Shown piece after piece: positions 32,635-41,831 of a stretch of 64,000 nucleotides of DNA (its first letter is position 1; each line of letters opens with the position of its first letter). The position numbers were made by a program, and so were the translations under genes. Below the pieces are notes generated by a model that searched no databases, was not told the DNA's origin, and saw only the letters and a list, made by a program, of their open reading frames with translations. The DNA comes from an uncultured Clostridia bacterium (GTDB lineage Bacteria > Bacillota > Clostridia > Oscillospirales > UBA644), in the NCBI GenBank assembly GCA_948443805.1, contig CAOJUB010000002.1, forward strand, positions 68,910-132,909, in the 5' to 3' direction.

Positions 32635-33936
32635 TTACCGAAGCTGTTCCCGGATTGACTGAACAATTTCCAGAGCCCGGTTCGACAGGGCTTCCTTCCG
32701 GTCTTTTTTCTTTACCTTTTCCTCCAGCGGTGCAAAAAGGCCGAAATTCACATTCATCGGCTGAAAATTTTCCACTGCGGGATTGCTGATATATTCCGCC
32801 AGAGCGCCAATTGCCGTCCGGCTGTCGAACAAAACCGGCTCCAACAGCGGATTGGCGTTCAGGCCGGCGACCAGCCCCGAAGCCGCCGACTCAAGATACC
32901 CTTCTACGCCGGTCATCTGTCCGGCAAAAAACAAACCGGCCTTCGAACGAACCTGGAATGTACGATCCAAGACTTTCGGAGAATTGATATAAGTATTCCG
33001 GTGCATCACGCCGTACCGGACAAATTCAGCCTGTTCCAGCCCGGGAATCATAGAAAAGACCCGTTTTTGTTCCCCGAAGGTTAAATGCGTCTGAAACCCG
33101 ACGATATTATACAGCGAAGCCGCCGCGTTATCTTTTCGCAGCTGCACAACCGCCATATAGCTTTCCCCGGTTTCCGGATTTTTCAGACCCACCGGTTTCA
33201 GCGGCCCGAAAAGAAGCGTCTCCCGCCCCCGGCGCGCCATTACTTCAACCGGCATGCAGCCCTCGAACACCTTTTCATTCTCAAACCCCTTCAGTTTGGC
33301 GGTCTCCGCCGTAACAAGAGCCTGATAAAAAGCTTCATACTGTGTCTCATTCATCGGGCAGTTAATATAATCGGGCGTGCCCTTATCATAACGGGAAGCA
33401 AAAAAAGCTTTCGACAAATCAATGCTTTCGGCTGTAACAATTGGCGCGGCGGCGTCAAAAAACCACAGGGAATCCCGGCCGAAAAAACCGCGTATCGTCT
33501 CCGCCAAAGGTTCGGACGTCAGCGGCCCCGTTGCAATCACCGCAGGGCAATCAAAATCAAGCGAAGTCACTTCTTTGTTCACCAGCGTAATATTCGGATG
33601 CGAAACGATCCGATCGGTCACCGCCTGTGAAAAGGCCGCCCGGTCCACCGCAAGCGCTCCGCCCGCCGGCACGCGGTTTTCATCGGCACAGCGCATAATC
33701 AGTGAATCCAACAACCGCATTTCTTCTTTCAGCAGCCCAACGGCGTTTTTGAGCCCTTCCGCCCGGAAAGAATTGGAACAAACCAGCTCACAGAGTGATT
33801 CGGCATGATGCGCGGGACTTTTCTTTTCCGGCTTCATTTCATATAAATCCACCGTGCAGCCGCGCTGTGCAAGCTGCCAAGCCGCTTCACAGCCGGCAAG
33901 CCCGCCCCCGACGACAACAACTCTGTCTGCCTTCAT
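32635..33936 (-). CDS. trmFO: Methylenetetrahydrofolate--tRNA-(uracil-5-)-methyltransferase TrmFO
   Basis: 433 residues. The FAD-binding start is [21 protein letters not shown], followed by [17 protein letters not shown] and later [20 protein letters not shown]. TrmFO makes 5-methyluridine at tRNA position 54 using methylenetetrahydrofolate and FADH2. The topA-trmFO adjacency (13 bases apart here) is a standard Firmicutes arrangement. AAGGAG is seven bases from the ATG. Confidence 0.97.
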   Translation of the reverse strand: MKADRVVVVGGGLAGCEAAWQLAQRGCTVDLYEMKPEKKSPAHHAESLCELVCSNSFRAEGLKNAVGLLKEEMRLLDSLIMRCADENRVPAGGALAVDRAAFSQAVTDRIVSHPNITLVNKEVTSLDFDCPAVIATGPLTSEPLAETIRGFFGRDSLWFFDAAAPIVTAESIDLSKAFFASRYDKGTPDYINCPMNETQYEAFYQALVTAETAKLKGFENEKVFEGCMPVEVMARRGRETLLFGPLKPVGLKNPETGESYMAVVQLRKDNAAASLYNIVGFQTHLTFGEQKRVFSMIPGLEQAEFVRYGVMHRNTYINSPKVLDRTFQVRSKAGLFFAGQMTGVEGYLESAASGLVAGLNANPLLEPVLFDSRTAIGALAEYISNPAVENFQPMNVNFGLFAPLEEKVKKKDRKEALSNRALEIVQSIREQLR

Positions 33937-33949
33937 AGCCTAACTCCTT

Positions 33950-36223
33950 TTATGCGTTTTCTTCTGCCTTTGCCGCTTTCGGCGCCTTCTGTTCGTAACC
34001 GCAGCCTTCATGCTGGCAAACCAGCTTGCTTCCATGCCGGAAAAGCGTGGAGGAGCAGTTCGGACAAAGATCGGCGACCGGCGTATCCCAGGTCATATAA
34101 TTACAGCCCTTATAATCCTCGCAGACAAAATAAACCTTGCCTTTTTTGCTTTTTCTGACGATCATTTTTTTTCCGCATTTCGGGCATTTACCTTCCGATT
34201 CGGTCACGATCGACTTGGTATTCTTACATTCCGGATAATTCGGGCAGGCAAGAAATCTGCCGTACCGGCTGACCTTATAAACCATCATTCGGCCGCACAG
34301 TTCGCAGGGAACGTCGCTGACCTCGTCCTCGACTTTGATCTGCGCTTTTTCCAGTTTTTTATCGGCCGCCTTCAATTCTTCTTCAAACGGTCCGTAAAAA
34401 GAACTCAGAATATCCAGATACGTCCGTTTTCCCGCCTCGACTTCATCCAGCTTTTCCTCGATTCCGGCCGTAAAGGAAATATCCACAATATCGTTGAAAT
34501 TCTCCGTCATAATATCGGTTGTAATAAAACCAAGCTGCGTGGGAACCAGCTGTTTGGAATCTTTTTCCACATACTGCCGTTCCAGAATGGTGCTGATCGT
34601 CGGCGCATAGGTAGAAGGCCGGCCGATCCCGTTTTCCTCCAGCGCCCGGATCAGAGAAGCCTCGGTATATCTTGTCGGAGGTTGGGTAAATTTCTGTTCC
34701 GTCTTCACATCTTTCAGAACAAGCGCCTGCCCTTCCTCCAATACCGGAAGTTTCGCATTTTCCTCATCGTTTTCATCCGAATAATTATAAACGGCGGTAA
34801 AGCCTTTGAATTTGGGGGTGGAACCGCTGGCGCGGAAACGGTATTCCCCGGCGGAAATTTCCACCGAAACCGTATCGTATACAGCAGAAGCCATCCGGCT
34901 TGCCAGAAAACGGGACCAGATCATCTTATAGAGCCGGTACTGATCGTTTGTCAGGCTGGCTTTGATACTGTCGGGCGTCAAGTTGATATCGGTCGGACGG
35001 ATTGCTTCATGCGCATCCTGAGACGATGCTTTGGTTTTAAAAACATGCGGTTTGGCCGGCGAATATTCCGAACCATAGGTCTGCGTAATATACTCTTTTG
35101 CGGCAGCGGCGGCTTCGTCCGAAATACGAAGCGAGTCGGTTCGCATATAGGTAATCAGACCGACCAGCCCGATGCCTTTGATATCAACACCTTCATAAAG
35201 ACTCTGTGCAACGCTCATGGTAACCTGCGGACGCATATTCAGCCCAGATGAAGCATCTTGTTGCAGGGAAGAGGTGGTAAACGGAGGCTTCGGATTTTTC
35301 AGCCGCTGCTGTTTTTTTACGGAACAGACCTGGCACGGCGCCTTTTTCACCGCTTCGGCCACCGCTTTTGTCTGTTCCTCATTTTCCAGGACGATCTTTT
35401 TTTTGTCTGTGCCGGTAAACCGGGCGGAAAACTCTTTTTTCTTCTCCGAAAATAAGCCGTCAAGCACCCAATATTCTACCGGCTGAAAAGCCTGAATATC
35501 GCGTTCTTTTTCAACAACCAGCCTTGTGGCGACCGACTGAACCCGTCCCGCCGAAAGCCCTTTTTTGACTTTCCGCCACAAAAGAGGGCTGAGTTTATAG
35601 CCGACAATCCGATCCAAAACCCGGCGCGTCTGCTGCGCATTAAACAAATTCTCGTTGATCTGCCGGGGATGATCCACCCCGTGCACCACCGCTTTTTTTG
35701 TGATTTCGTTAAACGTTACGCGAATCGGCGCTTTCGGATCCAGTCCCAGAAGCCCCGCAAGATGCCAGGCGATCGCCTCTCCCTCACGGTCCGGGTCGGT
35801 TGCGAGATAAATATGATCGCTTTTTGCCGCCGCATTTGCCAGTTCCTTCAATATCGCCTGTTTTCCGTCTTTCCGGGAAACAATATATTCGGGAACAAAA
35901 TCGTGTTCCACATCAACGCCCAAACGGGAAGCCGGAAGATCCCGGATATGCCCTTTGGAAGACAGAACCTCAAACGATGAACCCAGATATTTCTTGATGG
36001 TCTTTGCCTTGGCTGGCGATTCGACAATCAAGAGATTTCCAATTCGTTCCGCTGTTTTCTTTGTTTTCGCCGCAGCCTTTGACGTTGTTTTCTTCACCGT
36101 TGTTTTTTTTGCAGCCGTTTTTTTTGCAGGAGATTTCTTTGCTGCGGATTTTTTTGCCGCAGTTCCTTTTTTTCCGGCCGAAACCGTTTCTTTTTTTTCC
36201 GTTTCGCTTTTTACCGTTGCCAT
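33950..36223 (-). CDS. topA: DNA topoisomerase I with Lys/Ala-rich N-terminal tail
   Basis: 757 residues from the ATG at 36223; longer open-frame starts would run into dprA. Residues ~15-60 are a repetitive basic tail (AAKKSAAKKSPAKKTAAKK pattern) resembling histone H1, which standard bacterial TopA lacks. Then come the Toprim domain (NLLIVESPAKAKTIKKYLG, YLATDPDREGEAIAWHL), the active-site Tyr in GLITYMRTDSLRIS, and three C-terminal Cys4 zinc fingers (CELCGRMM, CPKCGKKM and LCPNCSS starts). It relaxes negatively supercoiled DNA. The ribosome site AAAGGA is 13 bases away, so the true start may differ slightly. It follows dprA by 47 bases. Confidence 0.95.
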   Translation of the reverse strand: MATVKSETEKKETVSAGKKGTAAKKSAAKKSPAKKTAAKKTTVKKTTSKAAAKTKKTAERIGNLLIVESPAKAKTIKKYLGSSFEVLSSKGHIRDLPASRLGVDVEHDFVPEYIVSRKDGKQAILKELANAAAKSDHIYLATDPDREGEAIAWHLAGLLGLDPKAPIRVTFNEITKKAVVHGVDHPRQINENLFNAQQTRRVLDRIVGYKLSPLLWRKVKKGLSAGRVQSVATRLVVEKERDIQAFQPVEYWVLDGLFSEKKKEFSARFTGTDKKKIVLENEEQTKAVAEAVKKAPCQVCSVKKQQRLKNPKPPFTTSSLQQDASSGLNMRPQVTMSVAQSLYEGVDIKGIGLVGLITYMRTDSLRISDEAAAAAKEYITQTYGSEYSPAKPHVFKTKASSQDAHEAIRPTDINLTPDSIKASLTNDQYRLYKMIWSRFLASRMASAVYDTVSVEISAGEYRFRASGSTPKFKGFTAVYNYSDENDEENAKLPVLEEGQALVLKDVKTEQKFTQPPTRYTEASLIRALEENGIGRPSTYAPTISTILERQYVEKDSKQLVPTQLGFITTDIMTENFNDIVDISFTAGIEEKLDEVEAGKRTYLDILSSFYGPFEEELKAADKKLEKAQIKVEDEVSDVPCELCGRMMVYKVSRYGRFLACPNYPECKNTKSIVTESEGKCPKCGKKMIVRKSKKGKVYFVCEDYKGCNYMTWDTPVADLCPNCSSTLFRHGSKLVCQHEGCGYEQKAPKAAKAEENA

Positions 36224-36270
36224 ACGCAGTAAACATTCCTTTCTTCTTGTCTGCCGGGATGTTCTATTTC

Positions 36271-37434
36271 TTAATCTGAATGATCGTTTTTTATCTGATA
36301 ATAACCGCCGTAGACGCTTTCGAGAACCTCCGCCGTTTCCAGCGAACGAAGTAGAGACAAAACCTCCCCGAAAGGTCTGCCGCTTTTCATACACAGCTCG
36401 TCGACCGAAAGAGGTTCCGAACCGAAAAACGAACAAAACGCCCGCTCCGGTTCCGAAAGCGTTTCCCAATGAGCTTCTTTTTCTTTCGCCGCCTTTTTCT
36501 TTTTTTCCTCAGCCTGCTGTTTTTTCACCGTTTCCAGCGGGGTCAGCTTCTGCTGAAAAACCGAACCAAGCGATGACAGAACGCTCCGCGCGTCGGTACA
36601 GATCATCGCGCCCTCGCTGAGCAGCAGATTGGTTCCCTTGCTGTACGGGCTATCAGGCGAACCGGGAACGGCAAAAACCTGTTTATTCTGCTCGATTGCA
36701 TGATTAACCGTCAAAAAAGCGCCGCTTCTTTCACCGGCCTCCACCACAACAACCGCCTGAGAAAGCGCGCTGATAATACGGTTACGCGCTTCGAAATGCG
36801 TTTTCCTTGCCTTCGTTTTCGGCAGATATTCCGAAATCAGCGCCCCATACCGTTCCGTATAAGCATACAATTCCCGGCAGGACTCCGCATATAAAACATC
36901 CACCCCGCAGGGAAGAACCGCAATACTCGGTTTTCCCGCCAGATGCGCGCCCTTATGCGCATACTGATCGATACCATCGGCGATACCGCTGACGACAACC
37001 CCGCCGCAGAGCGCCGTTTGGTAAGCAAATTTGGCGGCAAACTGCCGGCCGTGTTCCGAACACTTTCTGCTGCCAACGACCGCAATCGACGGCAAGGAGG
37101 GATCCGGCAGGCGACCCTTTACAAAAAGAACCAGCGGCGGCCGGTAAATCTCACGCAGAAGCGGCGGATAGGCCGGATGATAATAATGCACGACCGAAAT
37201 CCCCTGCTCTTCACAATATCGAAGCGTTTTTCCGGCCGGTTCCAAATCCTTGCAGGAAAAAGCCGCGCGTTCCGCCGGCGTAAAAAATTCACGGGGATAA
37301 TCCAACGGAGAAGCCCGGAAAATCTCCTCGAACGAAGAAAAATACCGCATTGCTTTATAGGTCCGGGAAGAACACTGTCCGGCAGTGTGCAAAACCCAAA
37401 GGGCATAAAGGGTTTCTCTGTCTATCATGCTCAT
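36271..37434 (-). CDS. dprA: DNA processing protein DprA
   Basis: 387 residues. The Rossmann-like core begins SIAVVGSRKCSEHGRQFAA, with VVSGIADGIDQYAHKGAHLA, TIAVLPCGVD-like SIAVLPCGVDVLY, and RNRIISALSQAVVVVEA. A C-terminal winged helix is preceded by a charged Lys/Glu linker (EEKKKKAAKEKEA). DprA loads RecA on incoming single-stranded DNA during natural transformation. It overlaps the upstream RNA methylase by four bases (ATGA). Confidence 0.95.
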   Translation of the reverse strand: MSMIDRETLYALWVLHTAGQCSSRTYKAMRYFSSFEEIFRASPLDYPREFFTPAERAAFSCKDLEPAGKTLRYCEEQGISVVHYYHPAYPPLLREIYRPPLVLFVKGRLPDPSLPSIAVVGSRKCSEHGRQFAAKFAYQTALCGGVVVSGIADGIDQYAHKGAHLAGKPSIAVLPCGVDVLYAESCRELYAYTERYGALISEYLPKTKARKTHFEARNRIISALSQAVVVVEAGERSGAFLTVNHAIEQNKQVFAVPGSPDSPYSKGTNLLLSEGAMICTDARSVLSSLGSVFQQKLTPLETVKKQQAEEKKKKAAKEKEAHWETLSEPERAFCSFFGSEPLSVDELCMKSGRPFGEVLSLLRSLETAEVLESVYGGYYQIKNDHSD

Positions 37435-38180
37435 AACCGCCGTCCCGTATACATAAGGATAGAAGCGGCGACCGCCGCGTTGAGCGACTCTGCGTTTTCA
37501 GAAATCGGGATCAGAATTTTTTTTTCACAGAGAGCGGATATCTCCCGGGAGACGCCCTGCCCCTCATTACCGATAACCACCGCGAAAGAACCGGAAAAGG
37601 ATATTTGAGGCAGCGGTTCTGCAGTTCGGTCGGCCTCCGCGGAAAAAACCGACCATCCCGATGAATGCAGCGCCGGTATGAAAGAAGCAAGATCGCTTTT
37701 TTCCACATAACAGGAACAAATCGTGCCTGCCGACGACCGAACGGCTTTTGATCCGTAGGGATTGACGCAGTCTGAACCGAAAATCACACCAAAGCCGAAC
37801 GCCGAAGCCGAACGGATGATTGTTCCGGCGTTGCCGGGATCCTGCAGCCGGTCGAGAAGAATCAGGCGGTCAGGCCGTTTTATTTCCGGTTTCCGGACAA
37901 AGGCCGCAATCTGCTGAACCGAATCGGTTCCGCAGATTTTTTCCATCACGGCAGAAGACACGACCGATACCGTTCCGCCGGCAGAAAGAACCGCTTCGGC
38001 AACCGCCCGGTCTTTCTCCCTGTCGGTGAGCAGCAAATCCGTGATAGCTTCCGGAGCGACATCCTTGACAAAAAGACGCCCTTCCAGCAAAAAATCTTCT
38101 TTGCATGAATTTTTTGCTCTCCGGCAAAAATCCTTGACCTTCGGATTACTCCGCGAAACAATCTCTATCATTGAATTCAT
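37431..38180 (-). CDS. TrmH/SpoU family RNA 2'-O-methyltransferase
   Basis: 249 residues. SPOUT motif 1 is LDRLQDPGNAGTIIRSASAFG, motif 2 FAVVIGNEGQGVS, and motif 3 IPISENAESLNAAVAASILMY, giving the trefoil-knot SAM site. The N-terminal substrate-binding part starts SRSNPKVKDFCRRAKNS. It methylates a ribose in rRNA or tRNA; the target is unknown. Its start overlaps the ktrA stop by four bases (ATGA) and its end overlaps dprA, so translation is coupled through all three genes. Confidence 0.93.
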   Translation of the reverse strand: MNSMIEIVSRSNPKVKDFCRRAKNSCKEDFLLEGRLFVKDVAPEAITDLLLTDREKDRAVAEAVLSAGGTVSVVSSAVMEKICGTDSVQQIAAFVRKPEIKRPDRLILLDRLQDPGNAGTIIRSASAFGFGVIFGSDCVNPYGSKAVRSSAGTICSCYVEKSDLASFIPALHSSGWSVFSAEADRTAEPLPQISFSGSFAVVIGNEGQGVSREISALCEKKILIPISENAESLNAAVAASILMYTGRRL

Positions 38181-38827
38181 TTTGTCAGCTTCTTTATCTG
38201 TTCGTTTTCTCCCGCGAGAACCACAATATCGTCTTCCGCAAATGCAGAATCCGGATCGACCGAAAGCGTGATTTCCTTTTCGCCGGATTTTTTTACCGCT
38301 ACAACGTTAATACCGTATTTTCCCCGGACATTCATCGAACGGAGCGTTTTGCCGACCCATTCGGAAGGCGCAGCCGTTTCTGCGATTGAATAGCGGTCGG
38401 ACAGTTCAATATAATCAAGAATACGAGAGGACGAAAGGTTTTCTGCAAGCTTTTCGGCCATATCCCGTTCCGGGAAAACAATCAAATCCGCGCCGACATT
38501 GGTCAGAATCTCGGCATGCAGTTCATTGGTAGCCTTTGACACAACCTTTTTTACCCCATTCTTTTTTAACAAATGCGTAATTACAATGCTGGCTTCCAGA
38601 TTTCCGGACATCGCAACAACCACACAGTCAAAATCCAAAATTTCAATCGACCGGAGAACTTTTTCATCCACGCAGTCGCCGACTACCGCCCGCGTCACCC
38701 GGTCGGAAATAGCCTGAATCAGCCGCGGTTCCTTATCCACGGCAAGAACCTCGTTTCCCAGCGCACTGAGACTGACCGCAAGGTTTTCCCCAAACCGCCC
38801 GAGACCAAGAACGGCAAATGATTTCAT
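38177..38827 (-). CDS. ktrA: Potassium-channel regulatory subunit KtrA/TrkA
   Basis: 216 residues. The RCK_N nucleotide-binding domain begins SFAVLGLGRFGENLAVSLSALGNEVLAVD. A C-terminal RCK_C domain (~135-216) is the site that binds cyclic di-AMP in many Firmicutes. It gates the membrane subunit encoded 39 bases upstream in response to ATP/ADP and probably c-di-AMP. GGGAATTGTT precedes the ATG. Confidence 0.94.
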   Translation of the reverse strand: MKSFAVLGLGRFGENLAVSLSALGNEVLAVDKEPRLIQAISDRVTRAVVGDCVDEKVLRSIEILDFDCVVVAMSGNLEASIVITHLLKKNGVKKVVSKATNELHAEILTNVGADLIVFPERDMAEKLAENLSSSRILDYIELSDRYSIAETAAPSEWVGKTLRSMNVRGKYGINVVAVKKSGEKEITLSVDPDSAFAEDDIVVLAGENEQIKKLTK

Positions 38828-38866
38828 AACAATTCCCTTCTTCCGATAAAATCCAACAACACTTCG

Positions 38867-40228
38867 TTAACCAATGGCGATCTTCGCTTCCGGATAATCC
38901 AGCAGCTGGTCCTCCGACTGCAAGCCGATCAGAATCACGTAAGCAATCGTCAGCAGCCCCAGCCGCCCGAAAAACATCAGCAGCATCAAAAGCCCCAGAG
39001 AAAACGGAGAAAGCGACGGCGTCAGCCCCATACTCAGCCCCACCGTGCCGAAAGCCGACGTGCATTCAAAAAGCGCGGAAACAAACGGGACATGCTCCAC
39101 AGAACAAATAAGAATGCCGGAAAAAACCGTCACGCAAATGCCTATCACACAAAGAGTAAACGCCCGAAGAACCGTTTGAATCGAGATTTTTCTGCCCAGA
39201 ATCACAATCCGGGACCGGCCGCGAAGGACATTCCAGAAAGCGAAAAACAAAAGGGCTATTGTGGAAACCTTTATGCCTCCGGCGGTCGATCCGGACGATC
39301 CGCCGATAAACATATAAACACAGGACAAAACCGCCGTGGGTTCTCCGATTTTTGAAAAATCAACCGTAGAAAAACCCGCCGTCCGGTAGGTTACAGACTG
39401 AAAGAACGATGCGAGAACCTGCTCCCCGAAAGGAAGACTGCCAAGCGTGGCCGGATTGGTTCTTTCAAAAAAGAAAAAGAACAAAGCCCCGGAGAAAATC
39501 AGCACGGCATTGCCAAGCAAAACAATTTTTGAGAAAAGTGAAAGCTTTTTCCATTTTCGGACGGTAAAAACATCTTCCCAGACAAAAAAACCGAAACCGC
39601 CCATAACAATCAGAAACATAATCGTCAGGCAAATAACCGGATCCCCGGAATAAGACAAAAAGGAACCGAACGGCTCCAGCCCGTTGACGTCCATGCCGGC
39701 ATTGCAAAAAGCCGAAACTGAAGTGAAGGCACCGCGGAGAAGCGCTCCCCGAAAACCGAATTCAGGCAAGAAACGGAAAAACAGAATCAAAGCGCCGAGC
39801 GCTTCGAAAAGCAGGGTTCCCAAAAGCACATGCCGCAGCAGGCGGCGCATTCCGGTATAGTCTGAAAGATTCAGTGTTTGTACAATTGTATTTTTAGCGT
39901 TCAGCGACAGATTTCGTTTCCGGAAAAGAGAAAAAACGGAACCCACTGTCATAAACCCTAAGCCGCCCAGCTGGATCAGGGCCAGCAAAACCGCTTTGCC
40001 AAACAACGAACATTCCATGCCGACATCGAAAACCGTAAGGCCGGTTACACAGGTGGCGGAAACGGCGGTAAAAAGACAGGGGAAAAACGGTTTGCCTATC
40101 CCGTTGTGCGAAGCGACAGGCAGGGTCAGAAGGAACGCACCGGCAACAATCAGAAATAAAAATCCGAAAACAAGCAGCTGCGAAGAATCCAGAACAAATC
40201 TTCTTTTTCTTTTAATCAGACGCGACAT
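38867..40228 (-). CDS. ktrB: Potassium transporter membrane subunit KtrB/TrkH
   Basis: 453 residues from the ATG at 40228; an in-frame TTG 14 codons upstream lies inside the leader hairpin. Four M1-P-M2 repeats are visible, with pore-loop regions such as FTAVSATCVTGLTVFDVG, FTSVSAFCNAGMDV, FQSVTYRTAGFSTVDF and FECTSAFGTVGLSMG, each contributing a filter Gly. It forms the K+ uptake pore with KtrA. It is the first gene of the ten-gene minus-strand run. The promoter and a possible attenuator lie just upstream. Confidence 0.93.
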   Translation of the reverse strand: MSRLIKRKRRFVLDSSQLLVFGFLFLIVAGAFLLTLPVASHNGIGKPFFPCLFTAVSATCVTGLTVFDVGMECSLFGKAVLLALIQLGGLGFMTVGSVFSLFRKRNLSLNAKNTIVQTLNLSDYTGMRRLLRHVLLGTLLFEALGALILFFRFLPEFGFRGALLRGAFTSVSAFCNAGMDVNGLEPFGSFLSYSGDPVICLTIMFLIVMGGFGFFVWEDVFTVRKWKKLSLFSKIVLLGNAVLIFSGALFFFFFERTNPATLGSLPFGEQVLASFFQSVTYRTAGFSTVDFSKIGEPTAVLSCVYMFIGGSSGSTAGGIKVSTIALLFFAFWNVLRGRSRIVILGRKISIQTVLRAFTLCVIGICVTVFSGILICSVEHVPFVSALFECTSAFGTVGLSMGLTPSLSPFSLGLLMLLMFFGRLGLLTIAYVILIGLQSEDQLLDYPEAKIAIG

Positions 40229-40275
40229 AGTCTCCCGAAACCCTCCGGACAAAAAACTTTTTTTGGACAAAAAAA

Positions 40276-40298
40276 GGCAAACCGGCAGTTTTTTGCCG
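40276..40298 (-). promoter_or_regulatory. Candidate attenuator in the potassium operon leader
   Basis: On the minus strand GGCAAA (40297-40292) can pair with TTTGCC (40281-40276), followed by TTTTTTTG: a terminator. The same bases can instead form CGGCA/TGCCG (40298-40294 with 40287-40283), which excludes the terminator. It lies between the predicted start of transcription and ktrB. Confidence 0.45.
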
Positions 40299-40312
40299 AT
40301 GATGTCTACTAT

Positions 40313-40341
40313 ATAATATCACTAAAAGAAGGAAACGTCAA
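40313..40341 (-). promoter_or_regulatory. Sigma-A promoter of the ktrB-ktrA operon
   Basis: On the minus strand TTGACG (40341-40336), a 17-base spacer and TATTAT (40318-40313), 85 bases before ktrB. It may drive the whole run down to the Elp3-like gene. Confidence 0.82.
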
Positions 40342-40468
40342 TAGTTTTTTCTATCAATTTTTTGAACTTTTCCTTTTCCGTCCGGCGTTTTCCATCTATT
40401 TTCTCGGATAACAGACAACAAATGCCGTAAAATACCGTTAAAAGAAATAAAAAAAGGAGCCGTATCTC

Positions 40469-41077
40469 ATGAAAAAAACAATCCTGACCCTGACGGTACT
40501 GTTCGCAGGAATCCTCTGCGCCGCACCGGCCTTTTCGGCAAAAACCGAAACACATACCGTTGTCAAAGGCGACAGCCTTTGGAAAATTGCCGTCCAATAT
40601 CAGGCCGGTCTCAGCGAAATCATTGCGGCAAACCCCCAATTTAAAAATCCGAACCTGATTTACCCGGGAGACAAAGTCTATGTGCCGCTGACAGAGCAAG
40701 GAACCGTATCCTATGAGCAGCAGGTTATTACGCTCGTCAACCAGATCCGTGCCGAAAACGAACTCGCTCCGCTTCAATCGAACTGGCAGCTCTGCCGGGT
40801 TGCCCGTTACAAATCGCAGGACATGAAAGATAACCGCTATTTTTCCCATACCAGCCCGACCTATGGTTCCCCTTTTGATATGATCCGAAACTTCGGAATC
40901 ACGTACAGAACCGCGGGAGAGAACATCGCAAAAGGATATTCCACACCGCAGGCAGTGGTTGACGGATGGATGAATTCCAGCGGCCACCGGGCAAACATTT
41001 TAAATGCATCCTATACAGAAATCGGTGTCGGTTATGTTCCGGAAGGACACTACTGGACACAGATGTTTCTTTCATAA
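40469..41077 (+). CDS. Secreted LysM-CAP domain protein (SafA/YkwD-like)
   Basis: 202 residues. Signal peptide KKTILTLTVLFAGILCAAPAFS, a LysM domain (~28-75; THTVVKGDSLWKIAVQYQAGL), then a CAP domain (~83-202; VITLVNQIRAENELAPL, YFSHTSPTYGSPFDMI, GENIAKGYSTPQAVVDGW, SSGHRANILNASYTEIGVGY). LysM anchors it to peptidoglycan, and in SafA-like proteins the arrangement is linked to the spore coat, though vegetative forms exist. AAAAAAGGAG lies upstream of the ATG. It is the second CAP protein in the window, with a wall anchor in place of a dockerin. Confidence 0.93.
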   Translation: MKKTILTLTVLFAGILCAAPAFSAKTETHTVVKGDSLWKIAVQYQAGLSEIIAANPQFKNPNLIYPGDKVYVPLTEQGTVSYEQQVITLVNQIRAENELAPLQSNWQLCRVARYKSQDMKDNRYFSHTSPTYGSPFDMIRNFGITYRTAGENIAKGYSTPQAVVDGWMNSSGHRANILNASYTEIGVGYVPEGHYWTQMFLS

Positions 41078-41114
41078 AAAAAGGCCGGAAGCGCAAAAGC
41101 TTTCGGTCTTTTTT
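41078..41114. terminator. Bidirectional terminator after the LysM-CAP gene
   Basis: A 15-bp stem with two G-U pairs (AAAAAGGCCGGAAGC / GCTTTCGGTCTTTTT) and a six-base loop, with T runs for both strands. It lies between the converging LysM-CAP and lipoprotein genes. Confidence 0.9.
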
Positions 41115-41126
41115 CATAGGAGAAAA

Positions 41127-41831
41127 TCAGGACGGCAGGGTTTCAAACCAGGAAAAAATCTCGTCGGCGCTGACAGCTACGGCAGTCACGATAATTTCAG
41201 CCATCACGCCATCGTTCAGTTTCCGGACGCAATAGGTCTGGCTGAACGACTCACCGCTTTCCCCTCCGGAAACCAAGAGCCGGAATGAAACGTAGGTCTC
41301 TCCGCCGAGAGAAACCGAAACAGATTCGTCGATCACCGCTTCCGGATTCCTTTCCCGAATCCATGCTTTGGTCTGTTCGGCATACTCTTCCGCAGAAAGG
41401 TCAAGTTTCTCAAAACATACCATAACATCTGATTTGGCAACCGTATCGTAAGCATACATATCATAAATCACCGGATGGGTTTCCAGCGAAAGGGTTTTCA
41501 GTTCCGAAACCGAAATACCCATCAGGTCTGCCAGATCGATGTCATCACCCATATCCCAGGAAGCGGCAGGGGTGAAAGAAAAACCCAGCCGTTTGCTGAC
41601 ATAAGTTTTCCCCTGCTTCTCGCCGCGCTCAAACAGCGGCGCTTCCGGTGACTGTGAATCCGGGTTTTCCGGGTTTTCAGCCGGTGGAACAGTTTCCGAC
41701 TCTTCCGGCGGCAGGGAGACATCCGTGTCAGGCGCGGAAGGCACCCCCTGGCCTGCGCAACCGGAAAAGTAAACGGTAGTCAGCGCCAAAAATAAACACA
41801 ACGCCAATATTTTCTTCATTGTTTCTTTCAT
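41127..41831 (-). CDS. Lipoprotein of unknown function
   Basis: 234 residues. The signal peptide (KKILALCLFLALTTVYF) ends in lipobox FSGC. A Pro/Glu/Ser-rich linker (residues ~33-68) leads to a compact C-terminal domain beginning KTYVSKRLGFSFTPAASWDMG; the pattern resembles PsbP-like or small surface lipoprotein domains but I do not recognise the family. The ATG at 41831 overlaps the HAD-hydrolase stop by four bases (ATGA); an ATG at 41819 is also possible. Cotranscription with the HAD gene is likely. Confidence 0.8.
   Translation of the reverse strand: MKETMKKILALCLFLALTTVYFSGCAGQGVPSAPDTDVSLPPEESETVPPAENPENPDSQSPEAPLFERGEKQGKTYVSKRLGFSFTPAASWDMGDDIDLADLMGISVSELKTLSLETHPVIYDMYAYDTVAKSDVMVCFEKLDLSAEEYAEQTKAWIRERNPEAVIDESVSVSLGGETYVSFRLLVSGGESGESFSQTYCVRKLNDGVMAEIIVTAVAVSADEIFSWFETLPS

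Noticed and set aside
36224..36469. 82-codon upstream extension of topA into dprA
   Set aside because: It overlaps the dprA coding region antiparallel in frame use, and the basic-tail start at 36223 is more consistent.
38102..38134. GCATGAATTTTTT...CCGG similarity to elements A and B
   Set aside because: It lies inside the SpoU methylase coding sequence and lacks the other ordered blocks.
40229..40468. c-di-AMP (ydaO) riboswitch before ktrB
   Set aside because: The leader from the predicted start of transcription is only about 80 bases and lacks the conserved ydaO core.
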